From Levilactobacillus hammesii DSM 16381 (GTDB lineage Bacteria; Bacillota; Bacilli; Lactobacillales; Lactobacillaceae), in assembly GCF_001434395.1 (NCBI RefSeq), contig NZ_AZFS01000016.1:1-64000 (forward strand): a DNA stretch of 64,000 nucleotides, given 5' to 3'. Below the pieces are notes generated by a model. It was not told the origin of the DNA. It saw nothing but the letters and a program-made list of their open reading frames with translations, and did not search any database. This document shows positions 37,094 to 46,592 of the stretch, in pieces. Numbering within the stretch: the stretch's first letter is position 1; every line of letters starts with the position of its first letter. Made by a program: the position numbers and the translations under genes.

Positions 37094-39325
37094 TTAATGG
37101 AACGCCCGCTTAACCACATAGACGTCCGGAATGTTCTTAATGTTATCGATGATCCGTTGTAATTCAAACTGATTTCTGGTGCCCACACTGACCGAAATGA
37201 TTGCCATCCGGTTGTGATCAACCTTGCCGTTAATCGACGTCAGGAACTTGGTATTGTTGTTAATCGTCCGTAAGACATCGTTTAACATGCCATTGCGATT
37301 GTAACCCTGGACTTCGATATCGGCATTGTAGTTGGTCTTGTCACCAGCCGTGTTGCCCCACCGAACGGCTACGATTCGTTCACCATTCTCCTCGGCGTGT
37401 CTAACGTTGGGGCAGTCCTTGCGATGAACTGAAACCCCACGACCCTTGGTGATGTACCCCACGATGTCGTCGCCAGGAACCGGTGAACAACAGTGACTCA
37501 ACCGAATCAACAGGTTGTCGACGCCCTCAATGACCACGCCATCGGACTCCTTACCCTTGCGATCCTTCTTATCATTATCGGGATCGTTCTTAATGGTTTG
37601 GTGTTCCTCCAGCAGTTCACGTTCTTCTTGCCGCTGACGCTCATTTTCTTCGGCCTGACGGACGCCTTCCGTGAGTCGGTTAGCCACACCACGTGGTTGG
37701 ATATCACCGAACCCAATGGCCGCCAATAAGTCATCGGCATGCTGGTAGTGCATCTTAGCCGTGACCTTTTCCAAGTTTTCCTTGTTCATCAAGGCCTTAG
37801 GCTCGTAGCCCAGCTCGCGGATTGTCCGTTCCACGGCATCTTGCCCCGCCACGATGTTTTGTTCGCGATCGGTTTGCCGGAAGAACTGCTTGATCTTGTT
37901 ACGAGCTCGCCGCGTTGAGACCAACTTTAACCAGTCACGACTGGGACCAGCGGAACTTGAAGACGTGCGAATATCCACGATATCTCCGTTTTTGATCTCG
38001 TAGTTCAACGGCACAATCTTACCGTTAATGGTGGCCCCGGTGGTGTGATGGCCCACCTCGGTATGAATGGCATAGGCCATGTCCAAGGGACCGGCACCCT
38101 TAGGGAGTTCGAGGACATCCCCCTTGGGCGTAAAAGCATAGACGTGGTCGCCAAAGAGTTCACCCTTGACACTGTCCATGAAGTCGGAGGCATCATCGGT
38201 ATCTTCTTGCAATTCAATGATGTGCTTGAAGATATTGAGTTTATCGCCGGAATTGGTCTCTTGAACCTTATCCGTGACCCCTTCCTTGTAAGCCCAGTGC
38301 GCGGCAACCCCATATTCAGCGACCGCGTGCATTTCCTTGGTCCGGATCTGCACTTCCAGCGGCCGACCCTCGGGACCAATCACCGTCGTATGCAAAGATT
38401 GGTACATGTTGGCCTTAGGCATAGCAATGTAGTCCTTAAACCGACCAGGCATGGGCTTCCATTGCGAGTGAATGGCCCCCAAGACGGCATAACAGTCCTT
38501 AATGGTATCGACAATCACCCGAATGGCCAGTAAGTCATAGATTTGGCTAAACTGCTTGTGTTGATCCTTCATCTTCCGGTAAACCGAGTAGATATGCTTG
38601 GGCCGACCGTAGATTTCGGAATCCAAATTCAAATCCTTAATTGAGGACTGAATGACCTCGATGGCCCCCGCGATGTACTGCTCCCGTTGATCACGCCGGG
38701 AATTCATCAGGTGAACAATGCGGTAGTACTGTTGCGGGTTCAGGTAACGCAGGGAAATGTCTTCCAGTTCCCACTTGATCGTACTAATCCCTAAGCGATC
38801 GGCCAGCGGCGCATAAATCTCCAAGGTTTCGTTGGCAATCCGCCGCTGCTTATCGGGCCGCAAGTGCTGCAGCGTCCGCATGTTGTGCAGTCGATCGGCT
38901 AATTTCACGATCATGACGCGAATATCCTTGGACATCGCTAAGAGCAGCTTCCGGTGATTTTCCGCCAGTTGTTCTCGGTTAGATTTATACTTAATCTTCC
39001 CTAGCTTCGTGACACCGTCCACGATCAAAGCCACGTCATCGCCGAAGAGCTCCCGCACATCACTCAAGGAAACCCCGGTATCCTCCACAATATCGTGCAG
39101 GAACCCGGCAGAAACCGTTTCGGGATCCATGTTTAAATCAGCTAGGATTCCCGCCACTTGAATAGGATGCATAATGTAGGGTTCACCAGATTGACGATGC
39201 TGGTCTTTGTGGGCAACCGTTGCAAAATGGCAGGCTTTAACCACCATCTCAACGTGTTGCGCATTCATATATTTACCGACTCTGGCAATTACTTCTTCAG
39301 CCGTCCAGACACGTTCTTTGGTCAT
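37094..39325 (-). CDS. rsh: Bifunctional (p)ppGpp synthetase/hydrolase, RelA/SpoT homologue
   Basis: About 743 residues. It makes and degrades (p)ppGpp in the stringent response. Present are the HD hydrolase part (GFLHDIVEDT), the synthetase part (GRPKHIYSVYRKM), the TGS domain (VYAFTPKGDVLELPKGAGPLD) and a C-terminal ACT domain. The ATG at 39323-39325 gives a start like other lactobacillar Rel proteins; a GTG five codons earlier (39340) is also possible because AAGGG lies nearby. Confidence 0.96.
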   Translation of the reverse strand: MTKERVWTAEEVIARVGKYMNAQHVEMVVKACHFATVAHKDQHRQSGEPYIMHPIQVAGILADLNMDPETVSAGFLHDIVEDTGVSLSDVRELFGDDVALIVDGVTKLGKIKYKSNREQLAENHRKLLLAMSKDIRVMIVKLADRLHNMRTLQHLRPDKQRRIANETLEIYAPLADRLGISTIKWELEDISLRYLNPQQYYRIVHLMNSRRDQREQYIAGAIEVIQSSIKDLNLDSEIYGRPKHIYSVYRKMKDQHKQFSQIYDLLAIRVIVDTIKDCYAVLGAIHSQWKPMPGRFKDYIAMPKANMYQSLHTTVIGPEGRPLEVQIRTKEMHAVAEYGVAAHWAYKEGVTDKVQETNSGDKLNIFKHIIELQEDTDDASDFMDSVKGELFGDHVYAFTPKGDVLELPKGAGPLDMAYAIHTEVGHHTTGATINGKIVPLNYEIKNGDIVDIRTSSSSAGPSRDWLKLVSTRRARNKIKQFFRQTDREQNIVAGQDAVERTIRELGYEPKALMNKENLEKVTAKMHYQHADDLLAAIGFGDIQPRGVANRLTEGVRQAEENERQRQEERELLEEHQTIKNDPDNDKKDRKGKESDGVVIEGVDNLLIRLSHCCSPVPGDDIVGYITKGRGVSVHRKDCPNVRHAEENGERIVAVRWGNTAGDKTNYNADIEVQGYNRNGMLNDVLRTINNNTKFLTSINGKVDHNRMAIISVSVGTRNQFELQRIIDNIKNIPDVYVVKRAFH

Positions 39326-39353
39326 ATTGGACGCCACCACCCTTAGTTATAAA

Positions 39354-39689
39354 TTATGATTCGATTGTCTTTTTCGTTTGCGTTAACCCGTACCCCAGAT
39401 AAGACAGGCACAGATAAACAATAGCAAAGTACCAGGTATACTGAGGCAAAAACAGGTAAGCACCCAGCCAATAGACCAGTGGCCAAATCAACAGCCACCA
39501 CTCCGGTTGCGTGCGCCGATACATGGCGCGCCCCAAAGCAACCGCTAGGCCCCCGTTGACGATCGCCAGCAATCCGCCAAAGCGCCAGACCGGTCCAATC
39601 CCGATCCATGCCACGACCGCGGGAACCACGATGCCCATGATTATACCAACAACCCAGTACCGCCAACCAACTCTCTCCAAAAATGCCAT
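39354..39689 (-). CDS. Small membrane protein of unknown function
   Basis: 111 residues with four hydrophobic segments (about 11-28, 34-52, 63-80 and 83-103) and a short basic tail. I do not recognise the family. It lies between rsmE and rsh on the same strand and starts with an ATG. A competing frame (39343-39696) is less credible. Confidence 0.7.
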   Translation of the reverse strand: MAFLERVGWRYWVVGIIMGIVVPAVVAWIGIGPVWRFGGLLAIVNGGLAVALGRAMYRRTQPEWWLLIWPLVYWLGAYLFLPQYTWYFAIVYLCLSYLGYGLTQTKKTIES

Positions 39690-39756
39690 TCAGCATTCAC
39701 CCAACTCTCTTATAATTGGAACTATTTTAGCATGTTTTCACGGAGATTTCATCAAA

Positions 39757-40509
39757 TCATCTCGGTTGTTGGAGCTCCAGGACCATTGAAACGGCAGACA
39801 GGAGGTATAATGGCGCCGTTTCCGTCCGTAAAATCCGTGGCCCTAACCCGACCAAAGTCGTCTGCGCAGCCTGTGCGGCAGCAACTTCGGCGGGACTAAT
39901 TCCACCCTCGGGGCCAAAGATCGTCAGCAGACGTTGTCCAGGCGTCAAGGCCTGTAGTTGCTGATTTAAGGCACTTTGTTCGCCCTGCTTAGCTGATTCT
40001 TCATAAGCCATCAACCGGACGTCTACGGGCTCCTGTAGGACCGCAGCGAGATTGGCTGCATACTGGACAATGGGGCGTCGGAGTCGGTGAGACTGTTCCG
40101 CCGCACCGTGGGCAATTTTCGTTAGGCGTTTGAGCTTCTTATCTACCTTATTACCCTGCCACTTGGCCACGGACCAGTCGCCACCAAAGAAAATAATGCG
40201 GTCAACGCCCAGTTCCGTGGCTTTCTGTGTAATCCATTCCGCTTTCTCCTGTTTTGGTAACCCACAGGCAATAGTAACGTGCACGGGCAGCTCCACCTTG
40301 GGCGTTGGCACTGCCGTCAGCGTCACCGTAGCCTCATCGGCCGTGACCTGGGAGAGCTCACCGTGAAACAGCTGGGCCGTCTCATCGACGAATTCAGCCG
40401 TGGCCCCAGTTTCGGCCCGCAGAACCGTTATCCAGTGGTGATAGATCACGTCGGTTAGGCGGACCTGATCACCGTCTTGATGCGTTTCTTCTAAGAAATA
40501 CCGCTGCAT
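39757..40509 (-). CDS. rsmE: 16S rRNA (uracil1498-N3)-methyltransferase
   Basis: 250 residues, SPOUT methyltransferase with an N-terminal PUA-like domain. The knot motifs FGPEGGISPAEV and LGPRILRTETAPL are present. It begins two bases after the prmA stop, the normal pairing of these genes. Confidence 0.95.
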   Translation of the reverse strand: MQRYFLEETHQDGDQVRLTDVIYHHWITVLRAETGATAEFVDETAQLFHGELSQVTADEATVTLTAVPTPKVELPVHVTIACGLPKQEKAEWITQKATELGVDRIIFFGGDWSVAKWQGNKVDKKLKRLTKIAHGAAEQSHRLRRPIVQYAANLAAVLQEPVDVRLMAYEESAKQGEQSALNQQLQALTPGQRLLTIFGPEGGISPAEVAAAQAAQTTLVGLGPRILRTETAPLYLLSAVSMVLELQQPR

Positions 40510-40511
40510 GC

Positions 40512-41462
40512 CTATTCGTCCTCCGTTGGCTTATGGGCGATGACACCACGCCAATCCTTCATTTGCAGGATGTTATCAATAATAAAGCCTTGTTTCTTTT
40601 GCGCCGCCACGACTTCATCCAACTTGTCCGCGATGATCCCAGAGGTCAGGAAGTAGCCGCCTTCGGTGAGGTTTTCCCACGCTTGGGGAACTAATGGCAA
40701 GATGATCTCGGCTAAAATGTTCGCTACCACTAAGTTAACGGGATGATGGATGCCCTTGAGCAGGTCATTGGGCTTTGCCAAAACGTCTTGCGCCACGGGA
40801 TTCAAGTCGAGATTGGTCTTGGCAGAGCGCACGGCGACTTCATCGAGGTCAAAGGCTGTGATGTCCTTAACACCCATGTACTTCGCCGCAATACTTAAGA
40901 CACCCGAACCAGTTCCGACATCGTACATGGATTCGCCCCCACGGACGACCATTTCCAAAGCAGTCATAGATAAACGCGTGGTTGGATGAGTCCCGGTACC
41001 AAACGCCATGCCGGGGTCTAAGCGGATAACGTTCTCGCCGGCCTGAACGGGTTGGTAGTTTTCCCAACTCGGCGTCACGGTTAGATAGCGCGTTACCCGG
41101 ACTGGATGGTAATACTTCTGCCAAGCTGTGGCCCAACTCTCATCGTCAACGGCCTTGGTGGTCACCGTTCCGGGTTGGGGATCGAGACCGAACTGGCTGA
41201 GTTCGGCGACGCGTTGCTTAATCGTTGGCAGAATTTCGGGAACAAAAATGGTTTCGGGATAGTACGCCGTAATCAGCGCGCCACTGGTCCGGTGTGGAAT
41301 CGTTTTTAAGTCCACGATTTCTCCGAACTTGCCGGCTTTTAGGTTGGCGTAGTCGGCCGCGTCGTCGATCTTCACGCCACTCGCGCCGGCCTCCTGTAAA
41401 ATGTTGCTGACCGCTTCAACGGCCTCATTGGTAGTTAAGACACTTACTTCGGTCCATTCCAT
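40512..41462 (-). CDS. prmA: Ribosomal protein L11 methyltransferase
   Basis: 316 residues. It methylates ribosomal protein L11 with S-adenosylmethionine. The SAM motif [13 protein letters not shown] and the segment VVANILAEI are visible. AGGAGGAAACAAGTC precedes the ATG. It forms an operon with rsmE. Confidence 0.95.
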   Translation of the reverse strand: MEWTEVSVLTTNEAVEAVSNILQEAGASGVKIDDAADYANLKAGKFGEIVDLKTIPHRTSGALITAYYPETIFVPEILPTIKQRVAELSQFGLDPQPGTVTTKAVDDESWATAWQKYYHPVRVTRYLTVTPSWENYQPVQAGENVIRLDPGMAFGTGTHPTTRLSMTALEMVVRGGESMYDVGTGSGVLSIAAKYMGVKDITAFDLDEVAVRSAKTNLDLNPVAQDVLAKPNDLLKGIHHPVNLVVANILAEIILPLVPQAWENLTEGGYFLTSGIIADKLDEVVAAQKKQGFIIDNILQMKDWRGVIAHKPTEDE

Positions 41463-41487
41463 GACTTGTTTCCTCCTTAATTTATGT

Positions 41488-41524
41488 AAAAAAGAGCTGG
41501 AGACAACAATCTTGTCACCAGCTC
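41488..41524 (-). terminator. Terminator between the 41.6-kb gene and prmA
   Basis: GAGCTGG / CCAGCTC hairpin, a second inner pairing GACAACAA / TTGTC, and six T on the minus strand. Confidence 0.75.
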
Positions 41525-41561
41525 ACCGCTAAACATTTAAGAAATTGACGAAGACGGCCGC

Positions 41562-41879
41562 CTAGACCTTCTCGGTTTTGGACGGGTGGTCAGCGTTTTT
41601 TTGCTTTCGCTGGGCAAGACGTGTTTCCAGATAATCCAACATGTCCGCCTCATTTTGGAATACGCGGGGATGCTTCTGTTTATGCAGGCGCAAATCAATC
41701 TCGTTAATTCGCTGACGCCCGGTCCACGTATGCCCATAACGAATGATTACCCGGTTATTGAGCGAATCTTTTCCGAATTTGAAGACGTAGACGCTCTCTG
41801 GCGCCATCAACGGCCGAATATACGATTTTTCATAACGATAGTTGTTCTGCCGCAAAAACTCTTTGGTTCGACTCAGCAT
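41562..41879 (-). CDS. Hypothetical basic protein
   Basis: About 105 residues, charged, without signal or membrane segment. I do not recognise the family. The ATG at 41877-41879 has AGGAGG 8 bases upstream, which makes it a real gene; its own terminator follows. Confidence 0.75.
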   Translation of the reverse strand: MLSRTKEFLRQNNYRYEKSYIRPLMAPESVYVFKFGKDSLNNRVIIRYGHTWTGRQRINEIDLRLHKQKHPRVFQNEADMLDYLETRLAQRKQKNADHPSKTEKV

Positions 41880-42308
41880 GGTAATCACCTCCTATACAAT
41901 GACAATCTACTCGGTTCTCAAACATTTTAAGGCCACTTCGGTTGTCTAACCCACTTTAAAATGTATCAATAATTGATAATAGTTGATTTCACGCCGGATT
42001 GCAAGTAAAAAGTCTACTCGGCGTAACATTTGCGGTGCTTGATTTCACTTCGGCATTCACTATTTTGTAAACACTTACATTATACTATGATTTACGTTTT
42101 ATTGAAACCTTTAATGCAAACAAACGCCGTCATTAAAGCATTCTTAAATTTCGATAATCTTGAAAGAACGTTTTAACCACAACATTGTGACAGAATCCCC
42201 AATATTTTTGCTTAAACTAGTCGCCTAAGTAGCCTATGATAGAAATGAATAAGTAACTCCGTTTTTGACTTAAGTTCAATTCTCTCATCCTATTAAGGAG
42301 TGCATATA
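41880..42308. other. Intergenic region between divergent genes
   Basis: 429 AT-rich bases between two divergent small genes. It must hold both promoters; CTATGAT near 42234-42240 is a possible -10 box for the plus-strand gene. No RNA gene seen. Confidence 0.4.
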
Positions 42309-42557
42309 ATGCTACTTTTACTGCTAATTCTACTTGGCCTATTCACCTACAAACTATTCAGCAGTTGGATCTGGTGGCTTCTTCCTATAATTATCATCAT
42401 TGACCTCGGCCTATGGGTCAGTCACCACTTGGTTCTGATCGCGGTGATTATCGCGATCAGCTTAGTCCTGTATGACAGAATCGTTTACCAAGGGACACAC
42501 CATCATCGCTGGTTCTCTCCGTCTTCTTCGACACGTCCTAAGCACATGAAGCCCTAG
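42309..42557 (+). CDS. Small membrane protein of unknown function
   Basis: 82 residues, with two to three hydrophobic segments in the first 60 residues, the first (MLLLLLILLGLF) at the very start, and a His-rich end. AAGGAG lies 8 bases before the ATG at 42309; an in-frame GTG is three codons earlier. Family unknown. Confidence 0.7.
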   Translation: MLLLLLILLGLFTYKLFSSWIWWLLPIIIIIDLGLWVSHHLVLIAVIIAISLVLYDRIVYQGTHHHRWFSPSSSTRPKHMKP

Positions 42558-42680
42558 CGATGCCGCGCAATTTTCACGTCACTCAGTTTGACGGCTGCGT
42601 TTTGGTTGCAATTTAAAAATAAATCGTTAAAAATAGAAGTTAAATGAAACGGCCCTATGCCGTGAGGGAGGAAATTTATT

Positions 42681-43058
42681 GTGCTGAAAGAATTTAAAGC
42701 GTTTATCGCCCGGGGAAATGTGATGGACCTGGCCGTTGGGGTTATCGTTGGGGCTGCATTCACCGCCATCGTCAATTCCCTGGTGGAAAATCTGATCAAC
42801 CCCCTACTAGGAATTTTCATTGGTAGCATCGACTTCTCCGATCTCGTGCTGACTGTGGGTAAAGCACACTTCCGCTATGGTGCCTTTATCAACTCGGTCA
42901 TTAACTTCTTAATTATCGCCTTTGTGGTCTTCCTGCTGATCAAGCTCTTAAACAAGCTGGTTCCTAAACCGGTCGAGGAAAAGGTTGAACCGGAACCTAC
43001 GGCTGAAGAAAAGTACCTCAAGGAAATTGTTGAGATGATGAAGAAAGACGACAAGTAA
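42681..43058 (+). CDS. mscL: Large-conductance mechanosensitive channel
   Basis: 125 residues. MscL opens under membrane tension and releases osmolytes on hypo-osmotic shock. It has the N-terminal amphipathic helix ([19 protein letters not shown]), two membrane helices and a C-terminal charged helix. The start is GTG with GGGAGG upstream. Confidence 0.96.
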   Translation: MLKEFKAFIARGNVMDLAVGVIVGAAFTAIVNSLVENLINPLLGIFIGSIDFSDLVLTVGKAHFRYGAFINSVINFLIIAFVVFLLIKLLNKLVPKPVEEKVEPEPTAEEKYLKEIVEMMKKDDK

Positions 43059-43067
43059 GCTCTCTTT

Positions 43068-43098
43068 AAGGATGGTCACGGGGTGGCGATCCTTTTTT
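43068..43098 (+). terminator. Terminator after mscL
   Basis: AAGGAT / ATCCTT hairpin followed by six T. Confidence 0.75.
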
Positions 43099-43189
43099 GC
43101 TGTACGAAATTTAGACCCATTTTTACGTCGAGACCCGCAATTTTAAGGAAAAAATAGAGTTCCGCTTGAAATCAGGTGCTCAGCCCCAT

Positions 43190-43265
43190 AAAATTAAGCC
43201 AAGACACCTTTTTGGGGTGCCCATTAATTTATGGCTAAAGCCATCATCCTTGCGATGATTTACAT
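43190..43265 (+). promoter_or_regulatory. Structured leader before the nuclease operon
   Basis: Imperfect arms CCATAAAATTAA and TTAATTTATGG and a second hairpin ATCATC / GATGAT lie in the 100 bases before the gene. Possible mRNA structure; not matched to a known riboswitch. Confidence 0.35.
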
Positions 43266-43285
43266 ATAAAGGAGCGACAACACGC

Positions 43286-43882
43286 ATGATGTTCTTTCTT
43301 ATTTGGCTACTACTCTGCGCCGGCGGTGGTTACTGGGCATTTACCCATCACCGTAAATGGCTCGTGGCCCTCAGTGCCGTCCTATTCGTCTTTGGCGGGA
43401 TCGGTGCTCTCGGTTCAACCCAACCGACCGTGACAACCAAGACGGTGAAGGTCGGGACACAACGCCTGTCTAAAGCACAACAGGAATCCCGTCAGTTAGC
43501 GGCTTCTGCTAGTCGACAAGACAAGGCGTTCGCATTGGTCGACAGTCAGGTGGCCACCTCAAATTCCGTCAGTGAGTCTAAAGCTGATAGTGCGAGTGAA
43601 GCCACTGCCAGTTCCCAAGCAACCGCTAAGTCGGCTTCCAAGGCGGCCGCCAAAGCAGCCGCTCACCAGGAGGCCAGCAGTCAACATACCCAAACCAGCA
43701 ACGCTAGCCATCGACAAGGGGACCTCGACACCAACAAGGCCCAAAAGATTGTGGGTAACCGTAATTCTAAGATCTACCACACCCCCGATCAGGCAGGCTA
43801 CCACATGAACAGTAGCAACGCAGTTTATTTCCAAACAGAGGCCCAAGCCAAGGCGGCGGGTTATAGAAAGGCGCTTCGCTAA
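43286..43882 (+). CDS. Membrane-anchored Ala/Ser-rich protein with a C-terminal sunset-like domain
   Basis: 198 residues. Two N-terminal hydrophobic segments (about 2-20 and 28-46) are followed by about 95 residues rich in Ala, Ser, Lys and Gln. The last 45 residues (GNRNSKIYHTPDQAGYHMN ... AKAAGYRKAL) match the short domain often found beside extracellular nucleases (sunset-like), but the usual cysteine is not seen. AAAGGAG precedes the ATG. Its stop overlaps the start of the nuclease gene by one base (TAATG), so the two proteins probably act together at the cell surface. Confidence 0.8.
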   Translation: MMFFLIWLLLCAGGGYWAFTHHRKWLVALSAVLFVFGGIGALGSTQPTVTTKTVKVGTQRLSKAQQESRQLAASASRQDKAFALVDSQVATSNSVSESKADSASEATASSQATAKSASKAAAKAAAHQEASSQHTQTSNASHRQGDLDTNKAQKIVGNRNSKIYHTPDQAGYHMNSSNAVYFQTEAQAKAAGYRKALR

Positions 43883-44742
43883 TGAAAAAATCACTCACAC
43901 TCACGATCAGTATTCTGGCCTTACTGGGGCTCGGCTTAAGCGGCTGTGGTCAGCAAAAGTCAACGGCTAAATCGGCCAGTTCCAGCACTAAAGTCGTTTA
44001 CGATCACGGTCCCCAAAAGAAAGCCAGTAGCCTAGAGAAGGCCAACGCTTCTGAAAAAGCCCGACTGGATCAGCGGCAATCCAAGTTAAATCGCCAACAG
44101 GCCAGTTTGAAAGCCGCTAAAAAAGCCACGCCGGCCCCTCACACCACCACGACTAAATCTTCCGGTGTAAATCTGGCCAATCTAACCTACAGTGGTCAAC
44201 AAGAAATCACCGTCAATCAGAACAAACCCGGTTTCACCCGCGCACAGCTCTCGACCAGCCACGGCGCTTGGGCAACTTACGCCAATCTGGATAGTCTGAA
44301 CCGTGTCACCGGTGCCTCCGCTCTCCTCAATCAGTCATTGATGCCGTCCGCGACCCGCGAACCCCTAACGGTTGATCCCACGGGGTGGCACAACAAGCGT
44401 ACCCAGCACGGCTGGCTCTATAATCGTAGCCACCTGATTGGTTACCAATTTACCGGGCAGAACAACAATCCCAAGAATTTAATGACGGGAACCCGCACGC
44501 TGAACAATCCCAGCATGTTGCATAATGAAATGGATGTTGCCACTTACCTCAAGTCCAGCAAACGTCACTACGTCCGGTACGCCGTGACGCCGGTCTTTAA
44601 GGGCAACGAACTGGTGGCCCGGGGCGTCCAGATGCGGGCACAGTCAGTCGGCTCCAATGCCGTTCATTTCAACGTTTATATCTTTAACATCGAACCCGGT
44701 TATACGATCGACTACGCCACGGGCTATAGTCACGTCAGTTAA
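43882..44742 (+). CDS. Lipoprotein DNA/RNA non-specific endonuclease (EndA/NucA-like)
   Basis: 286 residues. A lipoprotein signal ends at LSGC (Cys22). A charged, partly coiled linker (about 30-95) leads to a beta-beta-alpha-metal nuclease domain (about 98-283). The catalytic region reads YNRSHLIGYQF (His184) instead of the common DRGHL, followed by NLMTGTRTLNNPSM. It may degrade external nucleic acid or take part in DNA uptake. It overlaps the upstream gene by one base. Confidence 0.88.
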   Translation: MKKSLTLTISILALLGLGLSGCGQQKSTAKSASSSTKVVYDHGPQKKASSLEKANASEKARLDQRQSKLNRQQASLKAAKKATPAPHTTTTKSSGVNLANLTYSGQQEITVNQNKPGFTRAQLSTSHGAWATYANLDSLNRVTGASALLNQSLMPSATREPLTVDPTGWHNKRTQHGWLYNRSHLIGYQFTGQNNNPKNLMTGTRTLNNPSMLHNEMDVATYLKSSKRHYVRYAVTPVFKGNELVARGVQMRAQSVGSNAVHFNVYIFNIEPGYTIDYATGYSHVS

Positions 44743-44893
44743 CCATTTCACCCGCAGCTGTGATTAATTCGCAAGTTAGCTTACCTTTCTCAGATAAAAT
44801 GCTATACTATTTGAGAGATGCGATATCGTAAAGAAAACGATTGATTTCCCAAAATCGTGATATAAAATTATGAATCGTCAAGAGGATGAGCAT

Positions 44894-45256
44894 ATGAGAA
44901 ATGAGAAGTTGGAATTAACCAAAACCGACTGGCAGCGGGCACAGACGGCCATTTTTAATGAATATGACCGGTTCGTGAAGCAGCTACATGTTGAGGGCGT
45001 GGACTACACGATTCTTCAAGCCCGGCGAATCGTGATTTATCAGGATCTGATTGAAGAATGGAAGCACAATTTACCCACGTTAATGACCGATCTGGAGGAT
45101 AATACGCAGGCTCTCAGTGTCTTCACCGATCTCGCGAAGGATGGTCAAAGCCACTTGCTTTCACGTTGTGCGAAGAAGATGGAAAATTGGCCGGACTACA
45201 TCCCCTCGCAGCTCACCATTTGGCTGGAGCTGGCTGAGGATGCCGAACGGGAATAA
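44894..45256 (+). CDS. Hypothetical protein
   Basis: About 120 residues, mostly helical and charged, without signal or membrane segment; family unknown. The ATG at 44894 is preceded by AAGAGGATG; an ATG 8 codons earlier (44870) lacks a ribosome site. Confidence 0.7.
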   Translation: MRNEKLELTKTDWQRAQTAIFNEYDRFVKQLHVEGVDYTILQARRIVIYQDLIEEWKHNLPTLMTDLEDNTQALSVFTDLAKDGQSHLLSRCAKKMENWPDYIPSQLTIWLELAEDAERE

Positions 45257-45258
45257 CT

Positions 45259-45296
45259 AAAAAGCGCGTAAGACCACTGGCCCTACGCGTTTTATT
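45259..45296. terminator. Bidirectional terminator
   Basis: AAAGCGCGTA / TACGCGTTTT hairpin between convergent genes ending at 45256 and 45302. Confidence 0.75.
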
Positions 45297-45301
45297 CAAA
45301 A

Positions 45302-45565
45302 TTAAGGGACAACGGCTCTATCGGCTGTCCAGGTGATCAAGCCCAAGTGATCAAGTCGATTCATGTAAAAACTGAGCTCATCGGTCGTTAGACCCAACTC
45401 GTTTTGCAAAGCGACCACGGTGACGTTTTCTTCAGGCGCCACGGCAATGGCCAGTAAGGTATGGAGCAAAGTCTCTTCAATCGGATCAAGCTGGTCAATG
45501 ACTTGATTTAGTCGGCACGCGAAAGCATGAACCCCATTTTTGAACTTAAATTCCACAATCTTCAT
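45302..45565 (-). CDS. Small protein, paralogue of the 46.0-kb gene
   Basis: 87 residues. It shares the pattern FxF..G..AF..RL..VID.LD and a C-terminal helix-turn-helix-like segment (LGLTTDELSFYMNRLDHLGLI) with the protein at 45996-46238. It may be a small winged-helix regulator, but I cannot name the family. The ATG follows GGGGGATGAAG. Confidence 0.7.
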   Translation of the reverse strand: MKIVEFKFKNGVHAFACRLNQVIDQLDPIEETLLHTLLAIAVAPEENVTVVALQNELGLTTDELSFYMNRLDHLGLITWTADRAVVP

Positions 45566-45707
45566 CCCCCAGAATCAATCTATGGCACTAAAATGTTCAG
45601 CCTTAGCCTATCACCGCTATCATCATTTGCCACCGAAAACGGCTGACTAAGAAAGCGTGATTGACCAACTAACCGCAAAGATCGGTTGCCTGAAGGAGGC
45701 AAAATCA

Positions 45708-45905
45708 ATGGACACACTCATCAAAACAATCCTAGCCAAGGTGGCCAAACTCCCGGCTAAACGCACACTCATGTATGACGTGGAGGGCTTCACCGAGGAA
45801 CAGGTCACTGCGCTAGAAGAACAACTCGCCACTAACACGGCGCTTCACGTGGAGGTCACGGGAACGCGACGTCACCCGGTACTGGAGATTCATCAGAAAC
45901 GTTAA
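45708..45905 (+). CDS. Small hypothetical protein
   Basis: 65 residues, no signal or membrane segment. The ATG at 45708 has GAAGGAGG eight bases upstream. Family unknown. It lies between two paralogous minus-strand genes and ends at a shared terminator. Confidence 0.65.
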   Translation: MDTLIKTILAKVAKLPAKRTLMYDVEGFTEEQVTALEEQLATNTALHVEVTGTRRHPVLEIHQKR

Positions 45906-45957
45906 CTCCCTGATGTTACTTTTTCAGACCAACAAATTCGACAATAATAAATAGTTA

Positions 45958-45990
45958 GGGACAACGCCCAATTGGCTGGCGTTGTCCCTT
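45958..45990. terminator. Bidirectional terminator
   Basis: GGGACAACGCC / GGCGTTGTCCC hairpin followed by TTTTT, between convergent genes. Confidence 0.85.
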
Positions 45991-45995
45991 TTTGC

Positions 45996-46238
45996 TTACA
46001 CGTGATTCCCAAAATCCAGTAATTTCAAGCGATCAAACTTATTCAATCGTTGGGCTATCTCCGCCGCTGACAATGAAATTCCGCCCATCGGAATGACACA
46101 GTCGTTGGTCCAAGACCACTGCGTAATCTGATCGAGTAGCCGAATGTCCTCATCATCTAAATCGTCAATAACCACCGCCAGCCGATCAATAAAGGCTGTG
46201 GCCCCACCGTGAAACGTGAATGCTAATCCCTTCGTCAT
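45996..46238 (-). CDS. Small protein, paralogue of the 45.3-kb gene
   Basis: About 80 residues, from the ATG at 46236-46238 that follows GGGGGAG; the longest frame starts 22 codons earlier. Shares the N-terminal pattern and helix-turn-helix-like tail (ISLSAAEIAQRLNKFDRLKLL) with the protein at 45302-45565. Possible regulator; function unknown. Confidence 0.7.
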   Translation of the reverse strand: MTKGLAFTFHGGATAFIDRLAVVIDDLDDEDIRLLDQITQWSWTNDCVIPMGGISLSAAEIAQRLNKFDRLKLLDFGNHV

Positions 46239-46592
46239 TGCATACTCCCCCTTGTTAAATCGCCATTTATTTACTTGTAGCGTACCATTGTTGCCGTTAA
46301 TCATGTGCTGATTTGACTGCCCTTGGTAGGCCAGTTTATGAACGAACGACGACTAAATCCGATAACTATTCATTTTATAACCTCATAGATTCGTGGCCAA
46401 GCGGCTAACACCACTAATATTTCGAATATTTATTCAAATAGTCCTTTTAATTATTAATTTCACGTAGTATTCTTAGTATTGTCGTGTCTGCGACTGAGTT
46501 CAGCCCCCACTCTGCGGGTTTAAACCTATAAATCAAGATCGTCCAAACACTGAAGATACTAAAAGCTGATACCTACTTCTGGAGGATTCTTT

